Below are positions 23,601 through 32,134 of a stretch of DNA of 64,000 nt, in pieces (within the stretch, counting starts at the first letter, position 1; each line of letters begins with the position of its first letter). A program made the position numbers and the translations under genes. The stretch covers positions 53,075 to 117,074 of the forward strand of contig NZ_JOJE01000028.1 in the NCBI RefSeq assembly GCF_000720255.1, given 5' to 3'. The stretch comes from Streptomyces griseus subsp. griseus (GTDB lineage Bacteria > Actinomycetota > Actinomycetes > Streptomycetales > Streptomycetaceae). Below the pieces are notes generated by a model that searched no databases, was not told the origin of the DNA, and was given only the letters and a program-made list of their open reading frames with translations.

Positions 23601-24214
23601 TCCGCGCCCTCGGCTTCACCCTCGACCTCAGCCGCGGCCGCCCGCTCCGCGATCTCGCGCTTCAGGGCGACGGAGGAGAACCGCATGGTGGCGCCGCTCT
23701 CCAGATCACCGTTCCCGGAATCCGTGTCCTGATCCGCGGAGTCGACCGGAGGCACCGGCGGTGGCGCCCACTGCCCTTGAGGGTGCCCCTCCGGCTGGGC
23801 CTGCTGCGGCGCGTAGCCGCTCCCCTCCGGGAAGCCGGGCGCGCCGACGGCACCCCCCGTCTGAGGCGCGGGCGGTGTGTGAGGAGCGCCCTGGAAGGGG
23901 CCCGGAACCGGAGCCTGCGGAGGGAACGGGGTCCCCGTCCCACTCACCGGCGTCGCGGGAGAGGCGGAAGGCGCAGGAGCCGCCGGAGGTGTGAACGGAG
24001 CCCCGGAAGCAGGCCCGGAGCCCGTACCCGGACCCTCGCCCGAGCCGCCGCCCGCACCAGTCCCCGGACCGTCCCCCGCGTTCTGCGTGTACCAGGCGGG
24101 CGGTGCGTAGTCGATGGTGAACTCCCCCGTCGCCTCGACGGCGGAGTCCGCGTCGGGCTGGTCATCGCCGGGTGTTGCCCAGCCCCCGCGGATCCCGTCC
24201 CGATCGCTGCTCAC
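20696..24214 (-). CDS. Giant Pro/Gln-rich ParA/MinD-like ATPase (SCO5717-type)
   Basis: A 1172-residue protein built around a single ParA/MinD-like ATPase core. About 650 N-terminal residues are Pro/Gln/Ala/Gly-rich and acidic, with many YGFP and PPAP motifs. The core (~690-950) has the deviant Walker [11 protein letters not shown] and downstream segments with DANPD and TDSGTG. The C-terminal ~200 residues are short PGQP-type repeats. Strong AGGAGGA precedes the GTG start at 24214. Streptomyces homologues next to ESX genes are known as SCO5717-family growth-regulating ATPases. It resembles the EspI-type ATPase of mycobacterial ESX loci in overall build. The precise role here is inference: control or spatial organisation of type VII secretion. 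Confidence 0.87.
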   Translation of the reverse strand: MSSDRDGIRGGWATPGDDQPDADSAVEATGEFTIDYAPPAWYTQNAGDGPGTGAGGGSGEGPGTGSGPASGAPFTPPAAPAPSASPATPVSGTGTPFPPQAPVPGPFQGAPHTPPAPQTGGAVGAPGFPEGSGYAPQQAQPEGHPQGQWAPPPVPPVDSADQDTDSGNGDLESGATMRFSSVALKREIAERAAAAEVEGEAEGADSSAPVTATGEEAEVSGGADTAADVDGAVAEEESAGSGDLDFDGSRPDGDDASAAAEDEGSEGFAAPVAGAEGTVVAESGEAEEAPLSDADAESAVPEAETARGEDVTGSEETRVPTDAHAADAHAADAHADAAHAGAAAPVPEPAAETPQVSASHEAGPAAPHAEPQGTPPAAAHDAPSTAWAPPPVPRSGVPPLPPSYQPAAPAPAAQWPAQPQPADPATPSEHPNVQPSQGQSPVPPPQQPVQPQAPQPGPPAWNPAAAQAPATPQNPQHGYGFPHPAAPHAQAGPGAPQPPGPGTPQTPGGYGFPPAPDTAGAYGYPYPNAQQGQPQPTPPAPQPQPQPPAAPQADPSAAAGYGFPPPNAAGGYGFPYPNAPQPPAQQGQPQPEGAPPHGTPHGAQPPQHAGQHPQGAPQPVDPRAGAAWPQPMQHDQRQVTNPGAAPLGYTAAVELSSDRLLNNKKQKAKSGRPTSAPSRFKIGGKKEEAERQRKLELIRTPVLSCYRIAVISLKGGVGKTTTTTALGSTLAIERQDKILAIDANPDAGTLGRRVRRETGATIRDLVQAIPYLHSYMDIRRFTSQAPSGLEIIANDVDPAVSTTFNDEDYRRAIEVLGKQYPVILTDSGTGLLYSAMRGVLDLADQLIIISTPSVDGASSASTTLDWLSAHGYAGLVSRSITVISGVRETGKMIKVEDIVSHFETRCRGVVVVPFDEHLSAGAEVNLDMMRPKVREAYFNLAAMVAEDFVRHQQAHGLWTSDGNPPPVAAPPMPSPQAPDQPMPGPFPGQQYPGQYPGQPHPGQPHAGQPHAGQPHAGQPHPGQPMPGHPMPGQPMPGQPMPGQPMPGHPAPGQQAPGRPGPGPQHPGQPGAYPQPPHPGQPYAPGQPYPQGGEAQPGQAAPGQPQPYPHAGQPYPHAGEPYPPHQGQPGQPGQPGYPAGYPQAAPQPPQDPHAQQPPHPDGQTPPPPPPQQQ

Positions 24215-24558
24215 AATTCCTCCTGGTGTGGTCGAGCACCCTCATGCCGTGCCGGGGCGACCATTACTTGTCGTCCTTTGTCGTTCGAGGTCGTCCGATC
24301 CACCGGCTCTCCCCCTGGGACGCCGACGCCCGGTCCACGGGTTCTGGCCCGGCGTCCACTCCCAGCCTAATCACCACGCGCCGCACCTCAGCAGGCCCGT
24401 CCGTTCCACAGCACACGCACACGACGTCACACCGTGCTCAGAAGTGCCGTACGGCGCCTCACCATTGACCAATAAATCATCCGATAGTGACCAAGGCATC
24501 GCGCGATAAAATGAACGAAACGACAACACGTGCCCAATTCCAGGCGGAAGTCGCTGAT
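24215..24558. other. 344-base intergenic region between two minus-strand genes
   Basis: No gene is supported here. The end near 24214 holds the ribosome binding site of the ATPase gene. The part at about 24450-24540 is clearly AT-richer (for example GACCAATAAATCATCC, and CGCGATAAAATGAACG on the plus strand) and is the likely promoter region for the minus-strand ATPase gene. No confident -10/-35 pair was identified. Confidence 0.5.
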
Positions 24559-25353
24559 TCAGTCCATCCTTCTGGGCCTACCCAACAATCCGATCTCGGC
24601 ATCAGTGGGTTGGGTCAGCACGTACTGCCGGTCGCGGTCCGCACACCAGAGCGTGAGTCCGTCGGAGAGCGTCGGCAGGGCCTCGACCTCGCCCTGGGGC
24701 AGCGCCATCGTGCGCCCCAACTCCGTGGCCTCGTCCGGCGAGATCCGCTGCACACCGACCAGCCGGGCCTGCCGTACGAGCCGCGGCGCCAGGGGACTGA
24801 GATACGGCAGCAGCGTCAGCACCGACTGCCACGGCCCCGAGACGACCCGCCCGCGCGGGGGCCGCATACCGCAGTCCCGCACCACGAGCACCGGTGTTCC
24901 GGCCGACGTGCCCTGCGGCGGCACCCGTCCGACGTCGTACACGGCCAGGCCGTTCTGCCCGCCGCCCATGGCATGCACCATCTGCATCCAGGCCTGCGGC
25001 CGCCCGGTCTCCACGGCGACCCGCGCTCCCGTCGCCGCCGCTCGCAGGGCGATGACCTGCGCGGTCCACAGACCTCCGATGAGGACGACGTCGTACGGCG
25101 TCGGCCGGTTGAGCCCCAGCACCGCCGGGCGCCCCTCCGCGTCCACTCCGATGACGACGCCGTCGTCCCCGATGGGCAGCGTGAGGGCGGACAGTTGGTC
25201 CAGCGGCACGGAGTGGCGTCCGTGGCGGGGGCCGAGCAACCCGAAGCCACGGCGCAGCAGTTCGCGTGCCCGCCCGTCGCCGGAGGGCTGCGGCTCGCCG
25301 GGAGCGGCGGCCGTCCGTGCCGCCCGGGCCGTGCGTGCGGTCGTCGGTGTCAC
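24559..25353 (-). CDS. Type VII locus protein of unknown function
   Basis: A 264-residue soluble-looking protein coupled to eccE: its GTG start at 25353 overlaps the eccE stop by four bases. The sequence alternates short beta strands and turns (for example DVVLIGGLWTAQVIALRAAA and TPVLVVRDCG), with no P-loop or catalytic motif recognised. Its content resembles the cytoplasmic part that follows the membrane helices in some EccE proteins, so it may act with EccE. That partner role is inferred only from coupling and position. Confidence 0.7.
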   Translation of the reverse strand: MTPTTARTARAARTAAAPGEPQPSGDGRARELLRRGFGLLGPRHGRHSVPLDQLSALTLPIGDDGVVIGVDAEGRPAVLGLNRPTPYDVVLIGGLWTAQVIALRAAATGARVAVETGRPQAWMQMVHAMGGGQNGLAVYDVGRVPPQGTSAGTPVLVVRDCGMRPPRGRVVSGPWQSVLTLLPYLSPLAPRLVRQARLVGVQRISPDEATELGRTMALPQGEVEALPTLSDGLTLWCADRDRQYVLTQPTDAEIGLLGRPRRMD

Positions 25354-26669
25354 CGGGCACCTCCGAGAGGCAGAGTGGCGAGCATGCCGGGCACCTGTTC
25401 CCGGTCGAGGCGGGCCAGTCCCGCACCCGCGTGGCGTGCCGCCGCCTGTACCGCGCGCCGGGCCGCTACGAGTTCATCGTCACTGCGCCCGGTCACCCGC
25501 AGATGACCGCACAGGGACACCTCCTGGCGCTCCCCGCGCGTGAGGGTCAGGCTGAAGGTGGTGGCGAGCGCGGGGACGGCGGTGACCAGCGCGAGGAACT
25601 GCGGCAGCGACGGCGCCCGCCTGCCGCCCAGGGTGGGCCAGCGGCGTATCCAGTACGTCGTGTGCCGGCGGTTGTCGCAGCGCCAGCTGCGGCCCAACTC
25701 CTCGGTCCGCCGCTCCCGCGCCTCCGTCCGCCCCGCCTCCGCCGTCACCAGCGGATTGGCGCTGGCCGAGGTGGCGATCGCGGTGGTCAGCTCCTCCTCG
25801 TCGAGGACGGTGACCCGGAACCCGGCCCCGGTCAGCCGGCTCGCCAGATGGTCGGCCGCCCGGACGACGCACTTCTGCGCCCCGACGAGACCACCGCCGC
25901 GCGCGGCCACCGCCTCCGGACACAGCTCGGGGTCGAGTTTCAGCGCGATCCACGTGATGCGCACCGCGGGAGCGCCGGTTTGCTCCTGCAGCGGCGCGTA
26001 GTTGGAGACGGCCACCGACTGCTGGGGGAGATGGAGCGCGGGCGCGGGCTGCGTGTGCAGCACGACCTGCGCCGACTCCAGGCGGATCCCGTCCACCTCG
26101 AGGGCGTCGTGCACCAGGGCGAGCGGCAGCGGCTGCCGGTTGCGCTCGGCCCGCAACGCGGTCGCGTCGGCCTCCACCTGGAGGACGGCGGTGACGAAGG
26201 TGCCGTCCCCGACGATGCCGATGGGCCGCCGGTCACGGCTCGCGTACGTGTACGTCCGCAGGCTCGGGTCGCACTCCACGGCGGGGGCGAACCCCGGTTC
26301 CGTGCCGACCGGTATCGGTGTGTTCGCGGCGCGCCGCTGCCGGGCCCGCAGCGCCCGCGCCGTACCGAACCACTCCGGAAGGGAGCGGCCGCGGCGGCGG
26401 ACGAAGGCGGCGAGCACCAGAAGGACCGCGACGACGCCCGCCACGATCAGGGCGACCGGGTCGATCACCCATCCGACCAGCAGCGCGGCGGCCGCGATCT
26501 CCAGCAGCACGAGACGTTGCAACCGGAACACCCCGGCCTGCCCGGACCGCGATCTGAGATGGAGCGCACCCGACGCCGACGACCGCTGTTCCGGTTCCGG
26601 CCGCGGCGCGGAGGAACCCCGCGTCCCCGACCGGCCACGGGACCGCACGCGCGTTCCGGAAGCCATCAC
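25350..26669 (-). CDS. eccE: Type VII secretion protein EccE
   Basis: EccE is a membrane component of the ESX core complex (with EccB, EccC, EccD). The 439-residue product starts with an Arg-rich cytoplasmic segment. Two closely spaced hydrophobic helices follow (about residues 50-100, including LLEIAAAALLVGWVI and LIVAGVVAVLLVLAAFV), then a large soluble domain. GTG at 26669 and ATG at 26666 are both possible starts, with GGAG just upstream. It is divergent from eccB across a 194-base gap that must hold both promoters. Confidence 0.85.
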   Translation of the reverse strand: MMASGTRVRSRGRSGTRGSSAPRPEPEQRSSASGALHLRSRSGQAGVFRLQRLVLLEIAAAALLVGWVIDPVALIVAGVVAVLLVLAAFVRRRGRSLPEWFGTARALRARQRRAANTPIPVGTEPGFAPAVECDPSLRTYTYASRDRRPIGIVGDGTFVTAVLQVEADATALRAERNRQPLPLALVHDALEVDGIRLESAQVVLHTQPAPALHLPQQSVAVSNYAPLQEQTGAPAVRITWIALKLDPELCPEAVAARGGGLVGAQKCVVRAADHLASRLTGAGFRVTVLDEEELTTAIATSASANPLVTAEAGRTEARERRTEELGRSWRCDNRRHTTYWIRRWPTLGGRRAPSLPQFLALVTAVPALATTFSLTLTRGERQEVSLCGHLRVTGRSDDELVAARRAVQAAARHAGAGLARLDREQVPGMLATLPLGGAR

Positions 26670-26863
26670 TCCATCCCCCCGTTTTGCTCACAACTCGCCT
26701 GTGTTTCAGCACCACACAGGGCCCTCGAAGGTCCAGGCACCCTACCCGCTCCACAAGTCTCCGCGGATACCAGGCATAGTAGGGGGCCGGTCTGACATCG
26801 GAGGGCGCGGGACCGCGTCACCGGCGAGCGCGGCCCAGCGAAAACGGGGAGAGACAGGCACAG

Positions 26864-28384
26864 ATGGCATCTCGGCGGGACCAGCTCAATGCCTACACCT
26901 TCGCGAAGCGCCGCATGCTCGCGGCCTTCCTGCAGTCTTCGTCCGACGGTTCGGAGGAGGGCGCACCACGACCGCTGCGGGCGATCGTTCCCAGCATCGT
27001 CGTGGGCGTCGTCGTCATGGCCGTCTTCGGCGCCTGGGGCATGTTCAAGCCGACCGCGCCCAAGGGCTGGGACACCCCCAACGCCAAGGTGATCGTCGCC
27101 GACAAGTCGACCACCCGGTACGTCGTGCTGAAGACCGACGGCGAGGTCCAGCTGCACCCCGTCCTCAACATGGCGTCGGCCAAGCTCCTCCTCAACTCCA
27201 ACCAGGGCGAGGTCGTGACGGTCGCCGAGTCCGTCCTTGACAGCGGCAAGATCCCGCACGGCGTCACCATCGGCATCCCGTACGCGCCCGACCGCCTGCC
27301 CGACCCGTCGGAGGCGGGCAGCGCGAAGCGCTGGGTGGTGTGCGAGCGCCCGAGCGCCGGCGGCGGCTCCATCCAGAAGGCGGCACTGGTACTCGCCTCC
27401 CGCGACATGAAGTCCACCGAGGGCGGGGAGCGGTTGCGCGGCGGTCAACTCCTCTACGTCGTCGGCCCCGACAAGAACCGTTACGTCGTCGACGCGAGGG
27501 GGACGGCGTACCGCGTCGACAAGTCCGACGAGCTCCTGCTGCGCGCGGTGGTCGGCTCCGGCCGCCGGCCCGAGCCGGTGTCCAAGGAGTGGTTGGCCAC
27601 CCTGCACCGGGGCGACCCGATCAGCTTCCCCGACATCACCGACCAGCCCGGCACGCCCGCCGGAGCACCCGGCCAACTCGACGAGTCGGCCAACAAGGTC
27701 GGCATGGTGCTCAAGGCCTTCGACAACAACCGCGAGCAGTACTACGTGGTGTTGTCCGGCCGGGTCGCCCCCGTCTCCGCCTTCGTCGCCCAACTCCTGC
27801 TGTTCAGCGAGGAGCTGGCGCCCCTCGGCCAGGCGGGGCACGCCCGCGAGGTCAGCCCGGGCGCGATCGTCCCGGGCAAGCCGTTCGGTACCGAGCACCG
27901 CTGGCCGATCGGCGACCCCGCCCCCGTCAACATGCCGTCGGGCGCCAGCGGCACCCGGAGCACGATCTGCAACGTCCTGCGGGACGTCAACGGCGCCGGC
28001 GTCACGACCCTGAGCACCTGGGCGGGCACCGACTTCCCCGCCAAGCTCCCCACCGGTTCCTCCAGCGCCTACGTCACCCCCGGCTCCGGCCAGCTCTACC
28101 GCCAGTTCCAGGGCCGGGCGACCAAGTCGGGGCCCGTCTTCCTCGTCACCGACACCGGCCTGCGCTACGTCCTGCAGTCCAACGCCGACAGCGCCACCAA
28201 CGACGCGGGCATCGGTACGACGAAGAAGGACCGTGAGCAGCTCCAGCAGGAGGCCAAGCAGGCCCAGACCCGCCTGGGCTACGCCGACGTCGACCCGGCT
28301 CCGATCCCCGCGACCTGGTCGGAGTTCCTGCCGACCGGCCCCCGCCTGTCCACAGCGGCGGCCCGCCAGCCGCAGGGTTCCTGA
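26864..28384 (+). CDS. eccB: Type VII secretion protein EccB
   Basis: EccB anchors the periplasmic part of the ESX secretion complex. The 506-residue product begins with the family N-terminus MASRRDQLNAYTFAKRRM. A single transmembrane helix follows near residues 45-65 (PSIVVGVVVMAVFGAWGMF), then a long extracytoplasmic domain with the repeated beta-rich layout of EccB. Two Cys pairs may form disulfides, e.g. in WVVCERP and STICNVLRD. ATG at 26864 has GGGGAGAGA upstream. The mycosin gene follows after 12 bases. Confidence 0.95.
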   Translation: MASRRDQLNAYTFAKRRMLAAFLQSSSDGSEEGAPRPLRAIVPSIVVGVVVMAVFGAWGMFKPTAPKGWDTPNAKVIVADKSTTRYVVLKTDGEVQLHPVLNMASAKLLLNSNQGEVVTVAESVLDSGKIPHGVTIGIPYAPDRLPDPSEAGSAKRWVVCERPSAGGGSIQKAALVLASRDMKSTEGGERLRGGQLLYVVGPDKNRYVVDARGTAYRVDKSDELLLRAVVGSGRRPEPVSKEWLATLHRGDPISFPDITDQPGTPAGAPGQLDESANKVGMVLKAFDNNREQYYVVLSGRVAPVSAFVAQLLLFSEELAPLGQAGHAREVSPGAIVPGKPFGTEHRWPIGDPAPVNMPSGASGTRSTICNVLRDVNGAGVTTLSTWAGTDFPAKLPTGSSSAYVTPGSGQLYRQFQGRATKSGPVFLVTDTGLRYVLQSNADSATNDAGIGTTKKDREQLQQEAKQAQTRLGYADVDPAPIPATWSEFLPTGPRLSTAAARQPQGS

Positions 28385-28396
28385 GGAGGGACAGCG

Positions 28397-29677
28397 ATGG
28401 TGCTGCGTACGAAGGGGCGCTCGGCGAGGCGGGCGACGGGACTGCGTACGACCCTGGTGGCGGCCGCGACCCTGCTCGCCACGGCGACGGTCCTCACGCC
28501 TCCCCCCGCGGCGGCGGCCGATCGGCCCTACTCCGACCAGTGCTCGTTCCCCAACGGCAAGTATCCCGGCCGCCCCTGGGCCCTCCAGCGGGTCCTCCTG
28601 GACCAGCTGTGGAGCCAGTCCAAGGGCAAGGGCGTACGCGTCGCGGTCATCGACACCGGCGTGGACGTGACGAACCCCCAGCTCACCCATGCGGTGGACG
28701 CCAGGAGCGGCCGTAACTTCCTGCCGCCCGGCATCAAGGACGAGAACGGCGACCCCATCGAGCGGGGCAAGGAGAACGGCACCACCGACACCGTCGGTCA
28801 CGGCACCAAGGTCGCCGGCATCATCGCGGCCCGCCCCGCCTCCGGCACCGGCTTCGTCGGCCTGGCCCCCGAGGCGACGATCATCCCCATCGAACAGAAC
28901 GACGCGGAGGGCCACGGCACCGCGAACACCCTGGCCGACGCGATCAACTACGCCATCCAGGCCAAGGCCGACGTCATCAACATCTCGCAGGACACGTCGA
29001 AGGCGGTCAAGCCCGCCCCCACCCTGGAACAGGCGGTCGACGCGGCCCTCGCCCGCAACATCGTCGTCGTGGCCTCGGCGGGCAACGACGGCCTCGGCGG
29101 CAACGTCAAGAAGACCTACCCGGCCTCCTACAAGGGCGTCCTCGCCGTCGCCGCCTCCGACCGCAACAACGAACGCGCCGCCTTCTCCCAGTCCGGCGAC
29201 TTCGTCGGCGTGGCGGCCCCCGGCGTCGACATCATCTCCACCGTCCCCAAGGGCGGTCACTGCTCCGACAACGGTACGAGCTTCTCCGCGCCCTATGTGG
29301 CGGGCGTCGCCGCGCTGATCAAGGCCAAGCACCGCGACTGGACCGCCCGCGAGATCGTCGCCCAGATCGAACAGACCGCGGAGCGCACCATCGCCGGCCA
29401 CGACCGCCTGGTCGGCTGGGGCGTGGTGGACCCGGTCCGCGCCCTGACCGAGGACGACCACCCCGTCGAGTCCCCCGACCCCGCGGCAGGCCTCTCCAAG
29501 CCGGAGGCCCCCACCCCCGCCAAGCTCCAACTCGGCGAGACCCCCGACGAACGCAACGCCCGCCTCGCCACGTACGTGGCCGTGGGAGCGGCGGTCCTCG
29601 TGGCCGCGGCGGGCGGCACGGCGGTGGCGCTGCGGGACGCCAGGCGCCGGGCACGGAGGGTCGCGGGGGCGGAGTAG
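28397..29677 (+). CDS. mycP: Mycosin-type S8 serine protease (first copy)
   Basis: Membrane-anchored subtilisin-like protease of the type VII system. The 426-residue product has a signal peptide (to about residue 41, PPPAAAA) and the catalytic triad D86 (VIDTGVD), H135 (GHGTKVAG) and S295 (NGTSFSAPYVAG), with oxyanion N230. A C-terminal transmembrane helix (VAVGAAVLVAAAGGTAVAL) and an Arg-rich tail end it. Mycosins stabilise the ESX membrane complex and cleave substrates such as EspB in mycobacteria. It is coupled to eccB. Confidence 0.95.
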   Translation: MVLRTKGRSARRATGLRTTLVAAATLLATATVLTPPPAAAADRPYSDQCSFPNGKYPGRPWALQRVLLDQLWSQSKGKGVRVAVIDTGVDVTNPQLTHAVDARSGRNFLPPGIKDENGDPIERGKENGTTDTVGHGTKVAGIIAARPASGTGFVGLAPEATIIPIEQNDAEGHGTANTLADAINYAIQAKADVINISQDTSKAVKPAPTLEQAVDAALARNIVVVASAGNDGLGGNVKKTYPASYKGVLAVAASDRNNERAAFSQSGDFVGVAAPGVDIISTVPKGGHCSDNGTSFSAPYVAGVAALIKAKHRDWTAREIVAQIEQTAERTIAGHDRLVGWGVVDPVRALTEDDHPVESPDPAAGLSKPEAPTPAKLQLGETPDERNARLATYVAVGAAVLVAAAGGTAVALRDARRRARRVAGAE

Positions 29678-29872
29678 CCGAAGGGGCGAAATTTTGTCAT
29701 AGCAAAGTTTCGGTCACGAGCGTCGACGGAAGCCGTGCGTTGCTCCTCGAAGTGGATCTTGCGGCCTTCGCTGAAACCAACTTGCACCTTCTTCGGTCAC
29801 TTTGAGGAGGATTGGACGTCCCGAGACGGCCGAGTCGCGACAACTTCGTAACTGAGCCAACACGAAGTTCAG

Positions 29873-29901
29873 TTGGACGCGATTTACACAGTGACTACAG
29901 T
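29873..29901 (+). promoter_or_regulatory. Candidate promoter for the substrate gene cluster
   Basis: TTGGAC (29873-29878) and TACAGT (29896-29901) are separated by 17 bases, close to the housekeeping-sigma consensus. They lie 60-88 bases upstream of the ATG at 29961. The preceding ~280-base gap is AT-richer than its surroundings. Confidence 0.55.
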
Positions 29902-29960
29902 GGTTGCCGAGTGCATGGACCACTCGACAGCTTCACCAACGGGGAACGGGGAGGGAAGGC

Positions 29961-30431
29961 ATGCTTCCTGCGGAGGCCGGGGGCTTCAAGGTCGGCCTGG
30001 AGGCGCTCACCACCTTCAAGAATCGCGTGGACGACGTCCTGTCCACCTTCGAAGGCTCACCCGCCAGCTCTCAGAAGATCGGCGCCCACACCCTCTCCGA
30101 AGCTTCCTTCGTCGGCGGAGGCGGCTTCGGCGAGGCCAAGGGCCTGCACGCCCAGTACGAACGTGTCCACGAACGACTGACCGCCCTCTCCAAGACCCTG
30201 GGCCTCCAGATAGAGGCCATCCAGATCGCCGTCCAAGGAGCGCACGGCGACTTCACCGACGTGGACGAGGAGCAGCGGCGACGGTTCTGGGAGATCCAGA
30301 CGCACATCGGCCGTGAGCAGGCGGAGGCGGAGCGGGAGAAGAAGGCGGCTGAGGCTGCGAAGCAGGGCAAGTCGGCAGAAGAGCGTTCGAGCAACACGAA
30401 GGCGGGCACTGAAGGAGGGGGCCTGTACTGA
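29961..30431 (+). CDS. Small helical ESX-locus protein
   Basis: A 156-residue, helical and charged protein of unknown function; no WXG motif is present. It begins MLPAEAGGFKVGLEALTTF, with a Gly-rich SFVGGGGFGEAKG turn in the middle, and ends in a Lys/Glu/Ala-rich coiled-coil-like tail. ATG at 29961 is chosen for its GGGAGGG ribosome binding site. The stop overlaps the next gene's ATG by one base. The overall size and helical build fit a partner or substrate of the type VII system, but this is inference from context. Confidence 0.75.
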   Translation: MLPAEAGGFKVGLEALTTFKNRVDDVLSTFEGSPASSQKIGAHTLSEASFVGGGGFGEAKGLHAQYERVHERLTALSKTLGLQIEAIQIAVQGAHGDFTDVDEEQRRRFWEIQTHIGREQAEAEREKKAAEAAKQGKSAEERSSNTKAGTEGGGLY

Positions 30432-32110
30432 TGAGCGACGAAAAGCAGCACCAGGACCCGTACGAGCTGCAGAAATTGCGGGTCGCGCAACAGGCCGGTG
30501 TCATCGACGCGGCCAGTCGTGTGTCGGAGATGACCAAGGGCTTCTTCGGCAGCTACCTCAACGCCTTCGCCAAGACGGACTTCGACGGCCACGCCCTGAA
30601 CGCCATGATCGACATGGTCGATACCGCGAAGCCGGAGCACTTGGAGGAAGCGGGCAAGGCGCTGTGGGCAGCGCAGGTCGCAATTCAGGAGGCAGCCGAG
30701 GAGCTCAAGGGCCACATCAACAGAGTCGCCTGGGAGGGGGAATCGGGCGAGGCGTTCCGCACGTGGGGCGGCAACCTGGTCACCAACGCCCTCAGCCTGT
30801 CGACCTTCGCCGAAGTGGCCGGAAACCAGATCACCGCAGCGGCAACGGGCCTCGCCTCCGTCCGCAAGGCCATGCCACCCCGTGACAACCGCCCCGACCC
30901 CAAGACGGTCGACGACATCCCGACCCCCAAGCGCGTCGAGGGCAACGAGGAGTACGCGGCGGCGGTCCAGGTCGAAAAGGACCGCCAAGAGGCGATCAAC
31001 CAGATGAACCGGTTGGCGTCCTTCTACGCGGTCTCGCAGGAGACGCTGGCGAAAGCGGAGCCGCCTACGTTCGAGGCTATGCCGGATGTGGGGGTGCCGA
31101 AGCCCAGTCCGAACCGCGGTGAGTACACGCCGGGCGAAGAAAGTGGCGGCGGGAGCCTCGGCCAGGCCGGCGCAGTGGGAACGTCGGGCCCACACGCCAC
31201 GGAAGCATCGACTAGTCGGTTTCACACGGGAGATGCTGGGACGCCGCTCAAGCAGGTGGACGACTCGGTCGTTTACCCCGATAAGAGTGTTGGCACGGAA
31301 ATCAACACCGTGGGTACTGCCCCACCCCCCGAGACTGTAAGGCCGGCAACTAGCCTGCCGCCGTCGGCGCCCGGTCCAGGCGGAGGCAATGGAGGGCAGG
31401 TTCCTCCCTTTGCCCCTGGCACGGTGCCTCCTACCTTCAATGGGCCCGCTGGACGGGCCCCGGGCCTTGGTGGAGGATCCGGGCCCAGGGCACCGATTTC
31501 GGCACAGGGACGCGCGGGAAATCCGAACGGCACCGCAGCTGGGCGTGGCACCACGGGACCGATGGGACGGGCTGCGGGTACAGGTCAGTCCGGCATCCGA
31601 GGTGGCAGCACAGCGACAGGTGCTTCGCCCATCGGCCGCGGGGTCTCTGGTGGCACCCCGCGTCCGCTTGGCGGAACGACGAGCGGACGGGCGGGTGGAG
31701 GAGGCTCCACAGGAGCGGCACGTGGCAACGGCATCATTGGAGGCAGGCCCGCCACGTCTGCAATTTCCGGATCGACCGGCGCCAGGGTCCCTCGCGGTAC
31801 GGTCGTCGGCGCCGGGGGAAACCCGAGTTCGCGCGCACCGGCTGGCAAGATCGGACAGCGTGGCGTCATCGGAGCGCAGCCCCCCGGCACTGACAGCCGT
31901 CCCGGGCCGTCTGGTCGTCCGGGGCGCCCGGTGACAGGAAATGCAGACGGTGTCGTAGGTACGCCTACAGGCCGAGCTTCAGCAGCGAGAAGCGGCGGCA
32001 ACACGGCCCAACGCCCCACAAGCGCACGGCGCAACAACAACCGTGAAGAACGCGAAGGCCAACGTCAGCCCGAGACCGAGCGGCGCAACACGCAGCCATC
32101 GACTGACTGA
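30431..32110 (+). CDS. WXG/PPE-like protein with Gly/Pro/Thr-rich tail
   Basis: A 559-residue putative type VII substrate or partner. The N-terminal ~180 residues form helices with a WEG motif (RVAWEGESGEAF), as in WXG100/PPE-type proteins. Residues ~220-559 are low-complexity Gly/Ser/Thr/Pro/Arg-rich sequence, such as GTTSGRAGGGGSTG, with no fold recognised. The codon use in the tail looks less GC-biased than in the flanking genes. It is coupled to the gene upstream. Function unknown; a cell-wall or matrix role is possible but unsupported. Confidence 0.8.
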   Translation: MSDEKQHQDPYELQKLRVAQQAGVIDAASRVSEMTKGFFGSYLNAFAKTDFDGHALNAMIDMVDTAKPEHLEEAGKALWAAQVAIQEAAEELKGHINRVAWEGESGEAFRTWGGNLVTNALSLSTFAEVAGNQITAAATGLASVRKAMPPRDNRPDPKTVDDIPTPKRVEGNEEYAAAVQVEKDRQEAINQMNRLASFYAVSQETLAKAEPPTFEAMPDVGVPKPSPNRGEYTPGEESGGGSLGQAGAVGTSGPHATEASTSRFHTGDAGTPLKQVDDSVVYPDKSVGTEINTVGTAPPPETVRPATSLPPSAPGPGGGNGGQVPPFAPGTVPPTFNGPAGRAPGLGGGSGPRAPISAQGRAGNPNGTAAGRGTTGPMGRAAGTGQSGIRGGSTATGASPIGRGVSGGTPRPLGGTTSGRAGGGGSTGAARGNGIIGGRPATSAISGSTGARVPRGTVVGAGGNPSSRAPAGKIGQRGVIGAQPPGTDSRPGPSGRPGRPVTGNADGVVGTPTGRASAARSGGNTAQRPTSARRNNNREEREGQRQPETERRNTQPSTD

Positions 32111-32134
32111 ACACGAGCGAGGATCTACAGAGGC

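Noticed and set aside
20645..24370. Very long plus-strand open frame antisense to the ParA-like ATPase gene
   Set aside because: Arises from high GC and repeats opposite a well-supported gene; Arg/Gly-rich low complexity and no ribosome binding site logic.
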